Shown: positions 17,174-26,023 of the stretch, piece after piece
Layout: each line of letters begins with the position of its first letter
How positions within the stretch are numbered: the first letter of the stretch is position 1
Assembly: GCF_000374145.1 (NCBI RefSeq)
Contig: NZ_KB893654.1
Coordinates: 956,995-1,020,994 of the forward strand
Direction: 5' to 3'
Source: Neomegalonema perideroedes DSM 15528
GTDB taxonomy: Bacteria > Pseudomonadota > Alphaproteobacteria > Rhodobacterales > Rhodobacteraceae
Length of the DNA: 64,000 nucleotides
Program-made: the position numbers and the translations under genes
The notes under the pieces: generated by a model
The model's input: the letters and a program-made list of their open reading frames with translations, nothing else
What the model was told of the DNA's origin: nothing
Database searches by the model: none

Positions 17174-17932
17174 ATGCGGCTTCTTCTCATCGGCATGGGG
17201 ACCGGAGATCCCGACCATCTGACCTTTCAGGCGGTCAAGGCGTTGAATTCGGCGGATCTGCTGCTGATCCCCGCCAAGGGCGAGGAGAAATCCGAATTGG
17301 CCGAGCTGCGCCGGGGGCTTTGCGCGGCGCATCTGCGCAATCCCGCAACGCGGATCGTCGAGTTCGCCATGCCCCGCCGCGACGTCGCCCGCGAAGATTA
17401 TCTGGAGGGCGTGGAGGACTGGCACGACGCCATCGCCGAAGCATGGTCCGCCGCCCTCGCGGCGCATCCTGAGGCCGAGCGCGCGGCTTTGCTCGTCTGG
17501 GGCGATCCCTCGCTCTATGACAGCAGCTTGCGGGTGGCGGCGCGTCTGGCCGCGCGGCGGCCGCTGGAGGTGGAGGCGGTTCCGGGCCTGACCTCGATGC
17601 AGATGCTCACGGCGGCCCATGGGATTCCTCTGAACGGCCTTGGGGCTTCGGTTCAGATCACGACCGGGCGGCGTCTGCGGGACGAAGGCTGGCCCGAAGG
17701 CGTCGAGACCCTCGTGGTCATGCTCGACGGCGGATGCGCCTTTCAGAATCTCGCGCCGGAAGGAATCGACATCTGGTGGGGGGCGAGGCTCGGCATGAAG
17801 GATCAGCTTCTCGACAAGGGGCCTCTGGCCGAGGCCGGGCCGCGCATCCTGAAGGCCCGCGCCGAAGCGCGCGCGCGCCATGGCTGGATCATGGATCTTT
17901 ATCTGATGCGCAAGACGGCCCAGCGAGCCTGA
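17174..17932 (+). CDS. cobF: Precorrin-6A synthase (deacetylating) CobF
   Basis: A 252-residue SAM-dependent tetrapyrrole methylase that methylates C-1 with loss of acetate in the aerobic pathway, yielding precorrin-6A. Features: LLLIGMGTGDPDHLTFQAVKAL, LLIPAKGEEKSELAELR, WGDPSLYDSSLRV, PGLTSMQMLTAAHGIPLN. Two ATGs occur in tandem (17171 and 17174); the second has the better spacing from GAGG. It is a plus-strand singleton between two minus-strand cob units. Its presence marks the oxygen-dependent cobalamin route. Confidence 0.92.
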   Translation: MRLLLIGMGTGDPDHLTFQAVKALNSADLLLIPAKGEEKSELAELRRGLCAAHLRNPATRIVEFAMPRRDVAREDYLEGVEDWHDAIAEAWSAALAAHPEAERAALLVWGDPSLYDSSLRVAARLAARRPLEVEAVPGLTSMQMLTAAHGIPLNGLGASVQITTGRRLRDEGWPEGVETLVVMLDGGCAFQNLAPEGIDIWWGARLGMKDQLLDKGPLAEAGPRILKARAEARARHGWIMDLYLMRKTAQRA

Positions 17933-17981
17933 CCCGCCGGACCGTCTCTCCGGGGCGCATGCCGCCCGGAATCTCGAAAGC

Positions 17982-18746
17982 TCAGGCCGCTTGCGGTTCA
18001 AGCGCCGTCTCCGGCTCGCGCGACCAGAGCCATCCGGCGGCCAGACCGAGGAAGGCCCAGGCCGCCAAACCCACGCCGAGGGCGCGTCCGGCGAATTGCG
18101 CCGCAAGCTCGGGCGGCGTCGGCCCGAAGAATTCGTCCGGATGAGGCGCGCCGATGAGCTGCGGCGCGAGGATCAGCGCCACGGCGAGGCCCCAGAAGGC
18201 CCAGTTTTTGCCAAAAGCGATGAGCCAAAGCCCGACCGCCGTCGCGGCGACCGTTCCAAGCCACCAGATCTGGCGCTGGACGACGTCGGCGGCGGACATG
18301 CCCGGCAATTCCGGCGAGAGCCCGAAGGCGGGCGCCAATTGCACGGCGGCGAATCCCGCCACGCCCCAGATCAGACCCTGACGCGCCGTGATGGTCGCGC
18401 CCCGGCTCGCGGCCAGAGCCATGGCCGCCGTCAGGAGCAATCCGTATCCGGCGTAGACCACCAGCGAGAACAGCACGGAGAGGCCGTCCCGGGCGAAGTC
18501 GATCCCCGGATGCGCCGCATGGGCCGGAGAGCCCGAAGCCTCCGCAGCCGGCGCCGCCGCGCCGTGGTCATGGCCGGATCCAGAAGCCTCGCCATGATCC
18601 GTCGGGACGAAATGCGCGAGTTCGCCGGTTTCATAAAGCTCGGCGTGGAGCAGCACAGGCTGCACGAAAACGAACTGCAGGAGAGCCGCGATCAGCCCCG
18701 CCGCAGCGCCAGCGAGCAAAGCGCTGGAGATCAGACGTTTGAACAT
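17982..18746 (-). CDS. cbtA: Cobalt transporter subunit CbtA
   Basis: A 254-residue membrane protein with about five or six helices. The start MFKRLISSALLAGAAAGLIAALLQF, the loop with LLHAELYETGELAHF, and a histidine-rich segment (HGEASGSGHDHG and HAAHPG, about residues 51-80) match CbtA, a predicted cobalt importer found under B12 riboswitch control. Later helices include WGVAGFAAVQLAPAFGLSPELPG. It follows cbtB by three bases and riboswitch 1, so it is expected to be repressed by cobalamin. Confidence 0.9.
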   Translation of the reverse strand: MFKRLISSALLAGAAAGLIAALLQFVFVQPVLLHAELYETGELAHFVPTDHGEASGSGHDHGAAAPAAEASGSPAHAAHPGIDFARDGLSVLFSLVVYAGYGLLLTAAMALAASRGATITARQGLIWGVAGFAAVQLAPAFGLSPELPGMSAADVVQRQIWWLGTVAATAVGLWLIAFGKNWAFWGLAVALILAPQLIGAPHPDEFFGPTPPELAAQFAGRALGVGLAAWAFLGLAAGWLWSREPETALEPQAA

Positions 18747-18749
18747 GGC

Positions 18750-18926
18750 TCAGTGGCAGGGAAAGCCGGTGGCGTGACGCACGTCATGGGCGGCGTCATG
18801 CAGGGTCTCGGACTGGGCGAGGCCCGCCGCGAAGATCAGCGCCGCGCCGAGCAGCGCCGCCGCCAGAATCGCGCCGAGAGACGAAGCGGCGGAGCCCGCG
18901 CGCTCCGCAGGGGTCGAAATGGTCAT
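18750..18926 (-). CDS. cbtB: Cobalt transporter subunit CbtB
   Basis: A 58-residue single-helix membrane protein. The helix is GAILAAALLGAALIFAAGL and the C-terminus is HDAAHDVRHATGFPCH, the His-rich signature of CbtB. The ATG at 18926 has AAGGAG six bases upstream; the longer reading to 19091 runs into the riboswitch aptamer and is not coding. It forms a predicted cobalt importer with CbtA. Confidence 0.9.
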   Translation of the reverse strand: MTISTPAERAGSAASSLGAILAAALLGAALIFAAGLAQSETLHDAAHDVRHATGFPCH

Positions 18927-18967
18927 GATCGCTCCTTGCCGTCCCACCCGACGGCGTTTGAGGGTCA

Positions 18968-19125
18968 TGCGGGGCCGGTCTCCTGACTCGCGGGTCGCGG
19001 CCCTTCCCCTGCCTTCCCGGCGCAGGGCGCCAGTGGCTTCGTCGGAGAGGGCTCGCCGCTTACAGTCGCGGGGGCGGTCGGGGTTTCTCACCCCGTTCCC
19101 GGAGCTTCGGAAAGGATCTCCGAAG
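18968..19125 (-). promoter_or_regulatory. Cobalamin riboswitch 1, upstream of cbtB-cbtA
   Basis: Read on the minus strand, the order of conserved elements is GGGAACGGGGTGAG, CCGCCCCCGCGACTGTAAG, the B12 box GAAGCCACTGGCGC (19018-19031 region), GGGAAGGCAGGGGAAGG and GAGTCAGGAGACCGGCCC. These are the hallmark pieces of the AdoCbl aptamer in the expected order. It ends about 40 bases before the cbtB start, so it probably controls translation initiation or early termination of the cobalt-uptake pair. Confidence 0.9.
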
Positions 19126-19156
19126 CGCCTCGCACATGCGGCATGAGTCGCATTTT

Positions 19157-19501
19157 TCAGGCTTCCGGGTCAAGCGCGAAAGGGTGGGGCGGGATGCGCG
19201 CCAGAGCCTTCAGGCGCAGGCTCCCGAGGGGGCGGGCGTCCTCGATGGCGCCGTCGGGGCTGGCCTCGTAAAGCGCGGCGAAGGCGGCGAGTCCGGGCAG
19301 GTCTTCGGGCTCCACCGGGCTGAAGAGATAGGCCGTCTTGCCCGGCGCCCGCGCCGCCAGAGAAGCCCCGCCCCGGCATCCCGACATGCAGCCCGCCAGC
19401 GTCACGCGCCAATTCGGGCGATCCGCCAGAATCTTGGCGGCGGCCTCGGCGAGCGCCGCGCCGCCCTCCCGGCATTCGCGGCAGACGAAGATCCAATTCA
19501 T
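19157..19501 (-). CDS. DUF1636 metal-binding protein (copy 1)
   Basis: A 114-residue protein with a C-x2-C near the start (C7, C10) and C38-x3-C42, the four-cysteine layout of thioredoxin-like [2Fe-2S] ferredoxins and of DUF1636. The stretch LAGCMSGCRGGASLAARAPGKTAYLF is typical. DUF1636 genes accompany cobalamin clusters in alphaproteobacteria, but the reaction is unknown; a metal or electron carrier for the aerobic ring contraction or for cobalt handling is a guess. Its start overlaps the cobA stop by four bases, making it the last gene of the cobL-E-M-B-A unit. A second copy is at 32125-32478. Confidence 0.8.
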   Translation of the reverse strand: MNWIFVCRECREGGAALAEAAAKILADRPNWRVTLAGCMSGCRGGASLAARAPGKTAYLFSPVEPEDLPGLAAFAALYEASPDGAIEDARPLGSLRLKALARIPPHPFALDPEA

Positions 19502-20220
19502 GGCGCGAGGGCTCCGTAAAGGATCAGAGCGGGGGCCTCGCCGCGCGGGGCGCCCTCCAGCCGGGCGGCGAGGCGCGCCAGATCTTCGCGCGTGATGTTC
19601 TGCGCAGGCGTCGAGACGCCTTCCGCCAGCAAGGCGGGAGTCTCGGGCGGCAGGCCCTCCGCGATCAGCCGCGCCGCCAGAGCCGGAAAGGTGGCCCGCG
19701 CCATGAAGACGACCGTGACCGCCTGAGGATCGGCGAGGGCGGCCCAGTTCAGCCCCTCGGGCAGCTCGCCCGAAACGTCATGCCCGGTGACGAACTGCAC
19801 GCGCCGCGCCGCCAGACGCCGCGTCAGAGGGATTCCCGCCGCCGCGGCCGCCGCCATGGCCGAGGAGACCCCCGGGATCACCTCATAGGCGATTCCCTCG
19901 GCGCGCAGAGCCGAGATCTCCTCCTCCAGCCGCCCGAAGAGTCCGGCGTCTCCCGATTTCAGCCGCGCCACCCGCGCGCCCGTGCGGGCGTGGTCGAGCA
20001 GCAGGCGGCTGACGTGATCCTGTTTCGGCGAGGCCCGGCCCGCCCGCTTGCCCACCGCGACGAGATCCGCCCCCGGGCGCGCATGGCCGAGGATCGGACC
20101 CGCCGCCAGATCGTCGAAGAGCACCACGTCCGCCCGCTTGAGGCGATCCGCCGCTTTGAGGGTCAGCAAATCGGGATCTCCGGGGCCGGAGGAGACGAAG
20201 GAGACGAATCCCGCGCTCAT
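19498..20220 (-). CDS. cobA: Uroporphyrinogen-III C-methyltransferase CobA (SUMT)
   Basis: A 240-residue SAM-dependent methylase that makes precorrin-2 from uroporphyrinogen III, the entry step to corrins and siroheme. Signatures: VSSGPGDPDLLTLKAADRLKRADVVLFDDL, VAVGKRAGRASPKQ, RLKSGDAGLFGR, IPGVSSAMAAAAAAGIPLTRR and VVFMARAT. It lacks the CysG dehydrogenase/chelatase N-terminus, as usual for CobA. Coupled by overlaps to cobB upstream and the DUF1636 gene downstream. Confidence 0.93.
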   Translation of the reverse strand: MSAGFVSFVSSGPGDPDLLTLKAADRLKRADVVLFDDLAAGPILGHARPGADLVAVGKRAGRASPKQDHVSRLLLDHARTGARVARLKSGDAGLFGRLEEEISALRAEGIAYEVIPGVSSAMAAAAAAGIPLTRRLAARRVQFVTGHDVSGELPEGLNWAALADPQAVTVVFMARATFPALAARLIAEGLPPETPALLAEGVSTPAQNITREDLARLAARLEGAPRGEAPALILYGALAP

Positions 20221-21515
20221 GAGGCTTCTCCGATCAGATGGAGGAAGGTTCCCGAGACCAGCCCGCGCCGGGAGCCGGTTTCAGGAACCGTCGCGCCCTC
20301 GGCGTCGCGGACGACGGCCAGAGGCGCGTCCGGCTGAGCGAGGATGGTCGAATAATGGAATTCATGGCCCCTCAGCCGCGCGCCGGGCTCATAGCCGGGC
20401 ATGGGCGCCGCAAGGGTCGCGAGGCGATAGCCGAGATGCATCTTGCGCTTTTCATAGGAGGCGACGAGGCCCAGAAGTCCCGCCATGGCGTGGCGCTCGC
20501 CCTTGGCGTCGGCCAAAGCCTCGCCGAGGACCATATAGCCGCCGCATTCCCCATGGACGGGACGCCGCGTCGCGAAATCCCGCAGCCCGCCGAGAAAGCG
20601 CGTCGCCGCCGCGAGGCGTCCGGCGTGCAGCTCGGGATAGCCGCCCGGCAGCCAGCAGAGATCCGCCTCCGGAGGCGCTTCGTCGGCCAGAGGCGAAAAG
20701 GGCAGGATCTCGGCGCCTTGCGCCCGCCATGCCTCCAGAAGATGCGGATAGACGAAGGAGAAGGCTTCGTCCCGCGCGAGGGCGATTCTCTGGGCGGGGG
20801 GCTTCGGCGCGCGGGGAGCCGGAAGCTCCGCCGCATGGGAGGAGGCCGCCGCCCGGATGGCGCCGAGGTCGCAATGCGCCCGCAGGAACTCCGCATAGGC
20901 GGCGATGGCGGCTTCGAGATCGGGATGCTCCGCCGCCTGCACCAAGCCTAAATGCCGCTCGGGCAAGGCGAGGTCTCCGCGACGGGGCAAGGCTCCGAGC
21001 ACGGGCAGACCCGCCGCCTCCACGCCGAGCCGACAAAGCCGCTCATGGCGCGGCGAGGCCGCGCGGTTGAGGATCACGCCCGCGATCCGCACCCCCGGAC
21101 GAAAGGCCGCCATGCCCGCCGCCAGAGCGCCCACGGTCTGCGCTTGCCCTGAGACGTCCAGCACGAGGACCACGGGCCAGCCCGTCAGGGCGGAGAGGTC
21201 GGCGGTGGCGCCGCTTCCGGATTCTCCGGGGAAGGCCACGCCGTCGAAAAGCCCCATGGAGCCCTCGGCCAAGGCGAGGTCTCCGCCCCGCGCCAACTGA
21301 GCCGCCAGAAGCTCCGGCGCCATGGCCCATGTGTCGAGGTTGAAGGATTCCCGTCCGCAGGCGGCTTTGTGAAAGGCGGGGTCGATGTAGTCCGGCCCGC
21401 ATTTATAGGGCTGGACCTTCAGGCCCTCCTCGGCGAAGGCGCGCAAAAGCCCCAGCGTCACGGTGGTCTTGCCGGAGCCGGAGCGCGGCGCGGAGACGAT
21501 CAATCCGGGGATCAT
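20217..21515 (-). CDS. cobB: Hydrogenobyrinic acid a,c-diamide synthase CobB
   Basis: A 432-residue glutamine-dependent amidotransferase that amidates side chains a and c. The N-terminal P-loop is [14 protein letters not shown] (G13-x-G15-K16-T17), followed by the DETHBS-like core with [13 protein letters not shown] and [11 protein letters not shown]. The C-terminal class I-like glutaminase has [11 protein letters not shown] and the nucleophile Cys in [12 protein letters not shown]. The ending GHEFHYST is also conserved. It lies in the cobL-E-M-B-A operon with four-base overlaps on both sides. Confidence 0.94.
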   Translation of the reverse strand: MIPGLIVSAPRSGSGKTTVTLGLLRAFAEEGLKVQPYKCGPDYIDPAFHKAACGRESFNLDTWAMAPELLAAQLARGGDLALAEGSMGLFDGVAFPGESGSGATADLSALTGWPVVLVLDVSGQAQTVGALAAGMAAFRPGVRIAGVILNRAASPRHERLCRLGVEAAGLPVLGALPRRGDLALPERHLGLVQAAEHPDLEAAIAAYAEFLRAHCDLGAIRAAASSHAAELPAPRAPKPPAQRIALARDEAFSFVYPHLLEAWRAQGAEILPFSPLADEAPPEADLCWLPGGYPELHAGRLAAATRFLGGLRDFATRRPVHGECGGYMVLGEALADAKGERHAMAGLLGLVASYEKRKMHLGYRLATLAAPMPGYEPGARLRGHEFHYSTILAQPDAPLAVVRDAEGATVPETGSRRGLVSGTFLHLIGEAS

Positions 21516-22291
21516 GACGAACCTTTCACGGCTTCGGCGCGGCCCGCGCGGAATCGACGGTCGTAATCCGGCGCGTAAAGGCGGCTTTCGGCGAAATCCT
21601 CGGCGGAGAGCGCCCGCCCGACGAGAATCAGCGCCGTGCGCTCCATGCTCTCGCCCACGGCCTCGGCGATTTCGGACAGGGGCGCCCGCACCACGCGCTC
21701 ATCCGGCCATGAGGCCCGCCAGACCACAGCCGACGGGCAATCGGGGCCGTAATGGGCGGCCAGCTCCTCTGCGATCTCCTTCAGGCGATGAATCGAGAGA
21801 TGCAGAGCCAGAGTCGCCCCCGTGGCGGCGAAATTCGCCAGAGTCTCGCCCTCGGGCATGGGCGAGGCCCGCCCGGAGGTTCGGGTGAGGATCACGCTTT
21901 GCGCCAGACCGGGGAGGGTCAGCTCCGCCCCGAGGGCCGCCGCCGCCGCCGCGAAGGAGGGCACGCCGGGCGTCACGGTGAAGGGAATCCCGAGGGCCTT
22001 CAGGCGGCGGATCTGCTCGCCCATGGCCGACCAGACCGAGAGATCGCCCGAATGCAGCCGCGCCACGTCCTGACCCGCCGCATGGGCGGCGGAGATCTCG
22101 GCCATGATGGCGTCGAGGTCCAAAGGCGCCGTATTGACGATCCGCGCGCCGGGCGGGCAATGGCTCAGCAGGGCTTCAGGCACCAGCGAACCCGCGTAAA
22201 GGCAGACTGGAGAAGCCGCGATCAGATCGCGTCCGCGCAGGGTGATCAGGTCGGCCGCGCCGGGGCCCGCGCCGATGAAATGAACGGTCAT
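21512..22291 (-). CDS. cobM: Precorrin-4 C(11)-methyltransferase CobM
   Basis: A 259-residue tetrapyrrole methylase. Signatures: [70 protein letters not shown], then LILVGRAL and [17 protein letters not shown] at the end. These distinguish CobM/CbiF from other members of the superfamily. It methylates C-11 to yield precorrin-5. The gene is overlapped by cobE before and cobB after. Confidence 0.94.
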   Translation of the reverse strand: MTVHFIGAGPGAADLITLRGRDLIAASPVCLYAGSLVPEALLSHCPPGARIVNTAPLDLDAIMAEISAAHAAGQDVARLHSGDLSVWSAMGEQIRRLKALGIPFTVTPGVPSFAAAAAALGAELTLPGLAQSVILTRTSGRASPMPEGETLANFAATGATLALHLSIHRLKEIAEELAAHYGPDCPSAVVWRASWPDERVVRAPLSEIAEAVGESMERTALILVGRALSAEDFAESRLYAPDYDRRFRAGRAEAVKGSS

Positions 22292-22653
22292 GAAGGGTCT
22301 CCTGAGAAGGCGAGGGCCGCCGTGGCGAGGCGATCCGCCGAAATCGCGCGGGGCGCGGTCAGGCGCGCGCCGGAGCCTGCGGCGGCGAGGGCCGAAGCCT
22401 CCGCGACGCTCCCGGCGCCGTAGGCCGCGCGGGAGGCGGCGCTTTGCGTGAGGGTCTCCTGCGCGGCCAGAAGCTCCGGCGCGATGAGGACGAGGCGGCG
22501 CCCCGTCTCCTCCAGAGCCCTCGCGGCGGGATGCGCGGCTTTGGCGGCGGGCAGCCCGACGCGCCCGGCCTCCAGAGCCCCCGCCCGCGCGAGGGCGTCG
22601 AGCAGGGAGGCGAGGCTCGCGGCTTCGCGGAATCCGATTCCCGCCGCCCTCAT
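22288..22653 (-). CDS. cobE: CobE/CbiG C-terminal-like protein
   Basis: A 121-residue protein matching CobE, the free-standing version of the CbiG C-terminal domain: [39 protein letters not shown], then [16 protein letters not shown] with [16 protein letters not shown]. CobE is required in the aerobic pathway, but its catalytic step is unsettled. The start at 22653 forms ATGA with the cobL stop. Longer readings upstream are out of the family and overlap cobL. Confidence 0.85.
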   Translation of the reverse strand: MRAAGIGFREAASLASLLDALARAGALEAGRVGLPAAKAAHPAARALEETGRRLVLIAPELLAAQETLTQSAASRAAYGAGSVAEASALAAAGSGARLTAPRAISADRLATAALAFSGDPS

Positions 22654-23831
22654 TTCATGACGCTCCATTGCACCACAGGATAGGCCGCCTTCCATCCGCT
22701 CTTGCGCCCCAGAGGCGCGGCCTCCGCGAGTTCGATCCGCATCAGGCTTCCGCCGACCTCGCTCCGCCAGCGCGTGAAGAGCGCTTCGCTCTCCAGCGTC
22801 ACGGCGTGGGCGACGATCCGCGCCCCCTGCGGGACCAAACTCCACAGCGCCCGCACAAGCTCTTCGCTCGCGCCGCCGCCGACGAAGACCGCATGCGGCG
22901 CGGGAAGCCCCGCCAAAGCCTCCGGCGCGCGGCCCTCGCGGATCTCCAGCCGCTCGACGCCGAAGCCGGCGGCGTTGGCGCGGGCGCGGGCGGCGCGGGC
23001 CGGATCGGCCTCGATCCCGACGGCCTGAGTCGTGGGATGGGCCAGCAGCCATTCTATGGCGATGGAGCCCGATCCCGTTCCGACGTCCCACAGCCTTTCG
23101 AAGGGCCTCGGGGCGAGGGCCGAAAGCGCCAGAGCCCGCAGGGGGCGTTTGGTGATCTGGCCGTCATGGTCGAAGAGGCTGTCCGGCAGGCCGGAGCAAA
23201 GCGGAGGCGTCGGGCCTTCTCCCGCGAAGACGAGCGCCGCCGAAACGGGGGCGGCCGCCTCAGAGAAGGTGAAATCCTGCGCGCGGGTCTCGCGGACGCG
23301 CTCCAGAGGCCCGCCGAGCCGCTCCATGAGGATCATCCGCGTTTCCCCGAAGCCTTGGGAAGTCAGCCATGCGGCCAGTTCTTCCGCCGCCGCGCCGTCG
23401 CGCAAAGTGGCGACGACCCGGCCGCCCGGCGCCAGATGGGGCCTCAGCCGCGCGAAGGGGGCGGCGTGCAGGCCCAGAGCCGGAACCTCCTCCATGCGCC
23501 AGCCGAGCCGCGCCCCGATCAGCGCGGGCGTCGAGGGGGCGGGGAAGGCGCGCCATTCGCCCGGAGTCAGGGCCTCGGCGAGGGCGCCGCCGACTCCATG
23601 CCAGAAGGGATCTCCCGAGGCCAGAGCCGCCACGCGCCGCCCGCGCAGAGCCAGCAGCGGCGCCGCGGAGAAGGGGAGGGGCCAAGGGCGTTTGTCCGGA
23701 TGCTCCACGAGCGCCAGATGCCGCGCCCCTCCAAAGAGAATCTCAGCCTCCGCCAGCGCGCGGCGGCTTGCCTCGGAGAGGCCCGCCGGTCCATCCTCGC
23801 CGATCCCGACGATGGAGAGCCACTTACTCAT
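22650..23831 (-). CDS. cobL: Precorrin-6Y C5,15-methyltransferase (decarboxylating) CobL
   Basis: A 393-residue fusion of CbiE and CbiT. The N-terminal half (about 1-200) is a tetrapyrrole methylase with [23 protein letters not shown] and [16 protein letters not shown]. The C-terminal half is a Rossmann methyltransferase with [17 protein letters not shown]. It methylates C-5 and C-15 and decarboxylates the C-12 acetate. The ATG at 23831 shares a CATG with the divergent cobK start, so its promoter must lie within cobK. cobE overlaps its stop. Confidence 0.93.
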   Translation of the reverse strand: MSKWLSIVGIGEDGPAGLSEASRRALAEAEILFGGARHLALVEHPDKRPWPLPFSAAPLLALRGRRVAALASGDPFWHGVGGALAEALTPGEWRAFPAPSTPALIGARLGWRMEEVPALGLHAAPFARLRPHLAPGGRVVATLRDGAAAEELAAWLTSQGFGETRMILMERLGGPLERVRETRAQDFTFSEAAAPVSAALVFAGEGPTPPLCSGLPDSLFDHDGQITKRPLRALALSALAPRPFERLWDVGTGSGSIAIEWLLAHPTTQAVGIEADPARAARARANAAGFGVERLEIREGRAPEALAGLPAPHAVFVGGGASEELVRALWSLVPQGARIVAHAVTLESEALFTRWRSEVGGSLMRIELAEAAPLGRKSGWKAAYPVVQWSVMK

Positions 23832-24576
23832 GCGTCCGACCCTCATCCTCGGCGGAACGACCGAGGCTTCGCGCCTCGCCGCCGCCATGGCCGCGCGGGG
23901 CTCGCCCGCGCTCTTCTCCTACGCCGGAAGAGTGGAGGCGCCGCGCCCTCAGCCTCTCCCGACCCGTATCGGCGGCTTCGGCGGGGCGGAGGGGCTGGCG
24001 CGCTTCCTCCGCGAAGAAGGGATCGGCCGCGTGGTGGACGCCACCCATCCTTTCGCCGCCCGGATCAGCCGCAACGCCGCCCAAGTCTGCGCGCAGGCCG
24101 GGATTCCGCTGCTCTCCTTCGAGCGTCCGCCCTGGCGCCCCGCTCCGGGCGACGATTGGACCGAAGTCCCTGACTTGCCCGCCGCCGCCCAAGCCCTGCG
24201 CGAGCTTCCGCCCGAAAGGATCTTCCTCGCCATAGGCCGCCAGAATCTGGAGCTTTTCGCTCAGGCGCCGCAGCATGATTATCTCTTGCGCTTGGTCGAT
24301 CCGCCGGAGGCTCCGCCGCCTTTGCCGCGCGCCGGGATCGTGATCGCGCGCGGGCCTTTCACGCCGGAGGGCGATCTTGAGCTTCTGCGCCGCCAGAGGA
24401 TCACGAAGATCCTCGCCAAAAACGCGGGCGGCTCCGGCGCCGAGGCCAAATTGATCGCCGCGCGGAGGCTCGGGCTGCCCGTGCTCCTCGTCGCGCGGCC
24501 CGAGGCGCCCGAGCGCCCGCGAGTCGCCGGGGTCGAAGAGGCGATGGACTGGATTCATGCCGACCTCGGCGTATAG
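23830..24576 (+). CDS. cobK: Precorrin-6A reductase CobK
   Basis: A 248-residue NADPH-dependent reductase of the corrin macrocycle. Features: TLILGGTTEASRLAAAMAARG, IGGFGGAEGLARFLREEGIGRVVDATHPFAARIS, ERPPWRP, then IFLAIGRQNLELFA and KILAKNAGGSGAEAKLIAARRLGLPVLLV. It is the plus-strand singleton between two minus-strand cob units: its start overlaps that of cobL and its last 22 bases overlap the end of cobJ. Confidence 0.93.
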   Translation: MRPTLILGGTTEASRLAAAMAARGSPALFSYAGRVEAPRPQPLPTRIGGFGGAEGLARFLREEGIGRVVDATHPFAARISRNAAQVCAQAGIPLLSFERPPWRPAPGDDWTEVPDLPAAAQALRELPPERIFLAIGRQNLELFAQAPQHDYLLRLVDPPEAPPPLPRAGIVIARGPFTPEGDLELLRRQRITKILAKNAGGSGAEAKLIAARRLGLPVLLVARPEAPERPRVAGVEEAMDWIHADLGV

Positions 24577-25295
24577 ACGAAGCGCCCGACGCGGCGCGTC
24601 CGCGAGGAGCCGACCAGAACCACCGTGCGCATGTCGGCCATTTCGGGCGCGGCCTCGCGGAGCGGAATCACGCGGATCTCCTGCTCCGGCGTCGAGACGG
24701 CGCGGGCGAAGAGGATCAGCCGCTCCGGCTCGCAGATCTCGCGCAGCAGAGTCAGAACCTCGGCGAATTGCCGGGGCCTCGCCTTGGAGCGCGGATTATA
24801 GAGCCCCATGGCGAAATCCGCCTCGACCGCCAGACGCAGGCGCTTCAGCACCAGCCCAAAGGGCTTGAGGTTGTCGGAGAGGTTGATGGCGCAGAAATCA
24901 TGCCCGAGCGGCGCGCCCGCCGCCGCCGCCGCCGCCAGCATGGCCGTGACGCCCGGAACGACCCGCACTTCAAGGTTTCGCCACGCCTCCGGCCCGGCCT
25001 CCATGGCCTCGAAGAGCGCCGAGGCCATGGCGAAGACTCCCGGATCTCCTGAAGAAACCACCGCCGCGCGCCGCCCCTCGGCGGCGAGGCTCAAGGCCAG
25101 AGCTGCCCGCTCCAGCTCCACGCGATTATCCGAGGCGTGGCGGATCTGGCCCTCGCGCTCCGGGATGCGGGCGACGTAGGGGCCATAGCCCACGATGTCC
25201 GTGGCCTCGGCCAGAATCGCCCGAGCCTCCGGCGTGACGAGATCTTCAGCCCCCGGCCCAAGCCCCGTCACGGAAACCCAACCTCCCGGTTTCAT
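24555..25295 (-). CDS. cobJ: Precorrin-3B C(17)-methyltransferase CobJ
   Basis: A 246-residue tetrapyrrole methylase responsible for ring contraction by methylation at C-17. Signatures: WVSVTGLGPGAEDLVTPEAR, ATDIVGYGPYVARIPE, VVSSGDPGVFAMASALFEA, VVPGVTAMLAAAAAAGAPLGHDFCAINLSD and YNPRSKARP. It follows cobI with a four-base overlap and ends convergently inside the cobK end. Confidence 0.94.
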   Translation of the reverse strand: MKPGGWVSVTGLGPGAEDLVTPEARAILAEATDIVGYGPYVARIPEREGQIRHASDNRVELERAALALSLAAEGRRAAVVSSGDPGVFAMASALFEAMEAGPEAWRNLEVRVVPGVTAMLAAAAAAGAPLGHDFCAINLSDNLKPFGLVLKRLRLAVEADFAMGLYNPRSKARPRQFAEVLTLLREICEPERLILFARAVSTPEQEIRVIPLREAAPEMADMRTVVLVGSSRTRRVGRFVYTPRSA

Positions 25296-26023
25296 GGCCT
25301 GCGCCCTTGTCCATGCAGAAGGAGGATGGCGAAATAAGGCGCCTCCTCATCTGCGGGAATCTCGGTCATTTTGCGGATTCTCTGACCCTCCATGGTCCCG
25401 CGCTCGACGAGCCATGCGGCTTCAAGCCTTCCCGCCGACGCCAGAGCCCGCCGCAGACGCGGCAGATTCCGCCCAATCTTCATCGCCACGAGCGCGTCGG
25501 AGGCGGCGATGCGCTGCGCCATCTCGGCTTCGGAGAGCGTGGCGGGCATGACCGTCAGCACGTCGTCGCCCCATGCTATGGGCTGGCCCGAGGCCGTCCA
25601 GCATCCCGCCATGCCGGTCACGCCCGGAACCACCTCGACCATCTCCGCCGGGAGCCGCGCATGCAGATGCATGAAGGAGCCGTAGAGAAAAGGATCCCCC
25701 TCGCAGAGCACCACCACCTCTTCGCCCGCTTCGGCCCGCGCTTTCAGGCGCTCCGCCCATTCGGCGTAGAAGGGCGCGAGGGCGCCGTTATAGGCGGGAT
25801 CCTCGAAAGGGATCTCTGTGGTGACGGGATATTCCATCGCCAGCTCTTCGACGTCCGGCGCGAGCATCCCCTCGACCATCCGCCGCGCCAGACCGGGACG
25901 CCCCTTCTTGCGGAAATAGGCCACCACCCGCGCTGTGCTCACGAGGCGATGGGCGCGCAGGGTCAGAAGCTCGGGGTCTCCCGGCCCGAGCCCCACGCAG
26001 ACGACGCGGCCTTGAGCGCTCAT
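25292..26023 (-). CDS. cobI: Precorrin-2 C(20)-methyltransferase CobI
   Basis: A 243-residue tetrapyrrole methylase making precorrin-3A. Signatures: VVCVGLGPGDPELLTLRAHRLV, VVAYFRKKGRPGLAR, MEYPVTTEIPF with YNGALAPFYAEWAERL, CEGDPFLYGSFMHLHARL and EVVPGVTGMAGCWTASGQPIAWGDD. The start at 26023 overlaps the cobH stop; the extended reading to 26101 has no family match. Confidence 0.94.
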   Translation of the reverse strand: MSAQGRVVCVGLGPGDPELLTLRAHRLVSTARVVAYFRKKGRPGLARRMVEGMLAPDVEELAMEYPVTTEIPFEDPAYNGALAPFYAEWAERLKARAEAGEEVVVLCEGDPFLYGSFMHLHARLPAEMVEVVPGVTGMAGCWTASGQPIAWGDDVLTVMPATLSEAEMAQRIAASDALVAMKIGRNLPRLRRALASAGRLEAAWLVERGTMEGQRIRKMTEIPADEEAPYFAILLLHGQGRRP

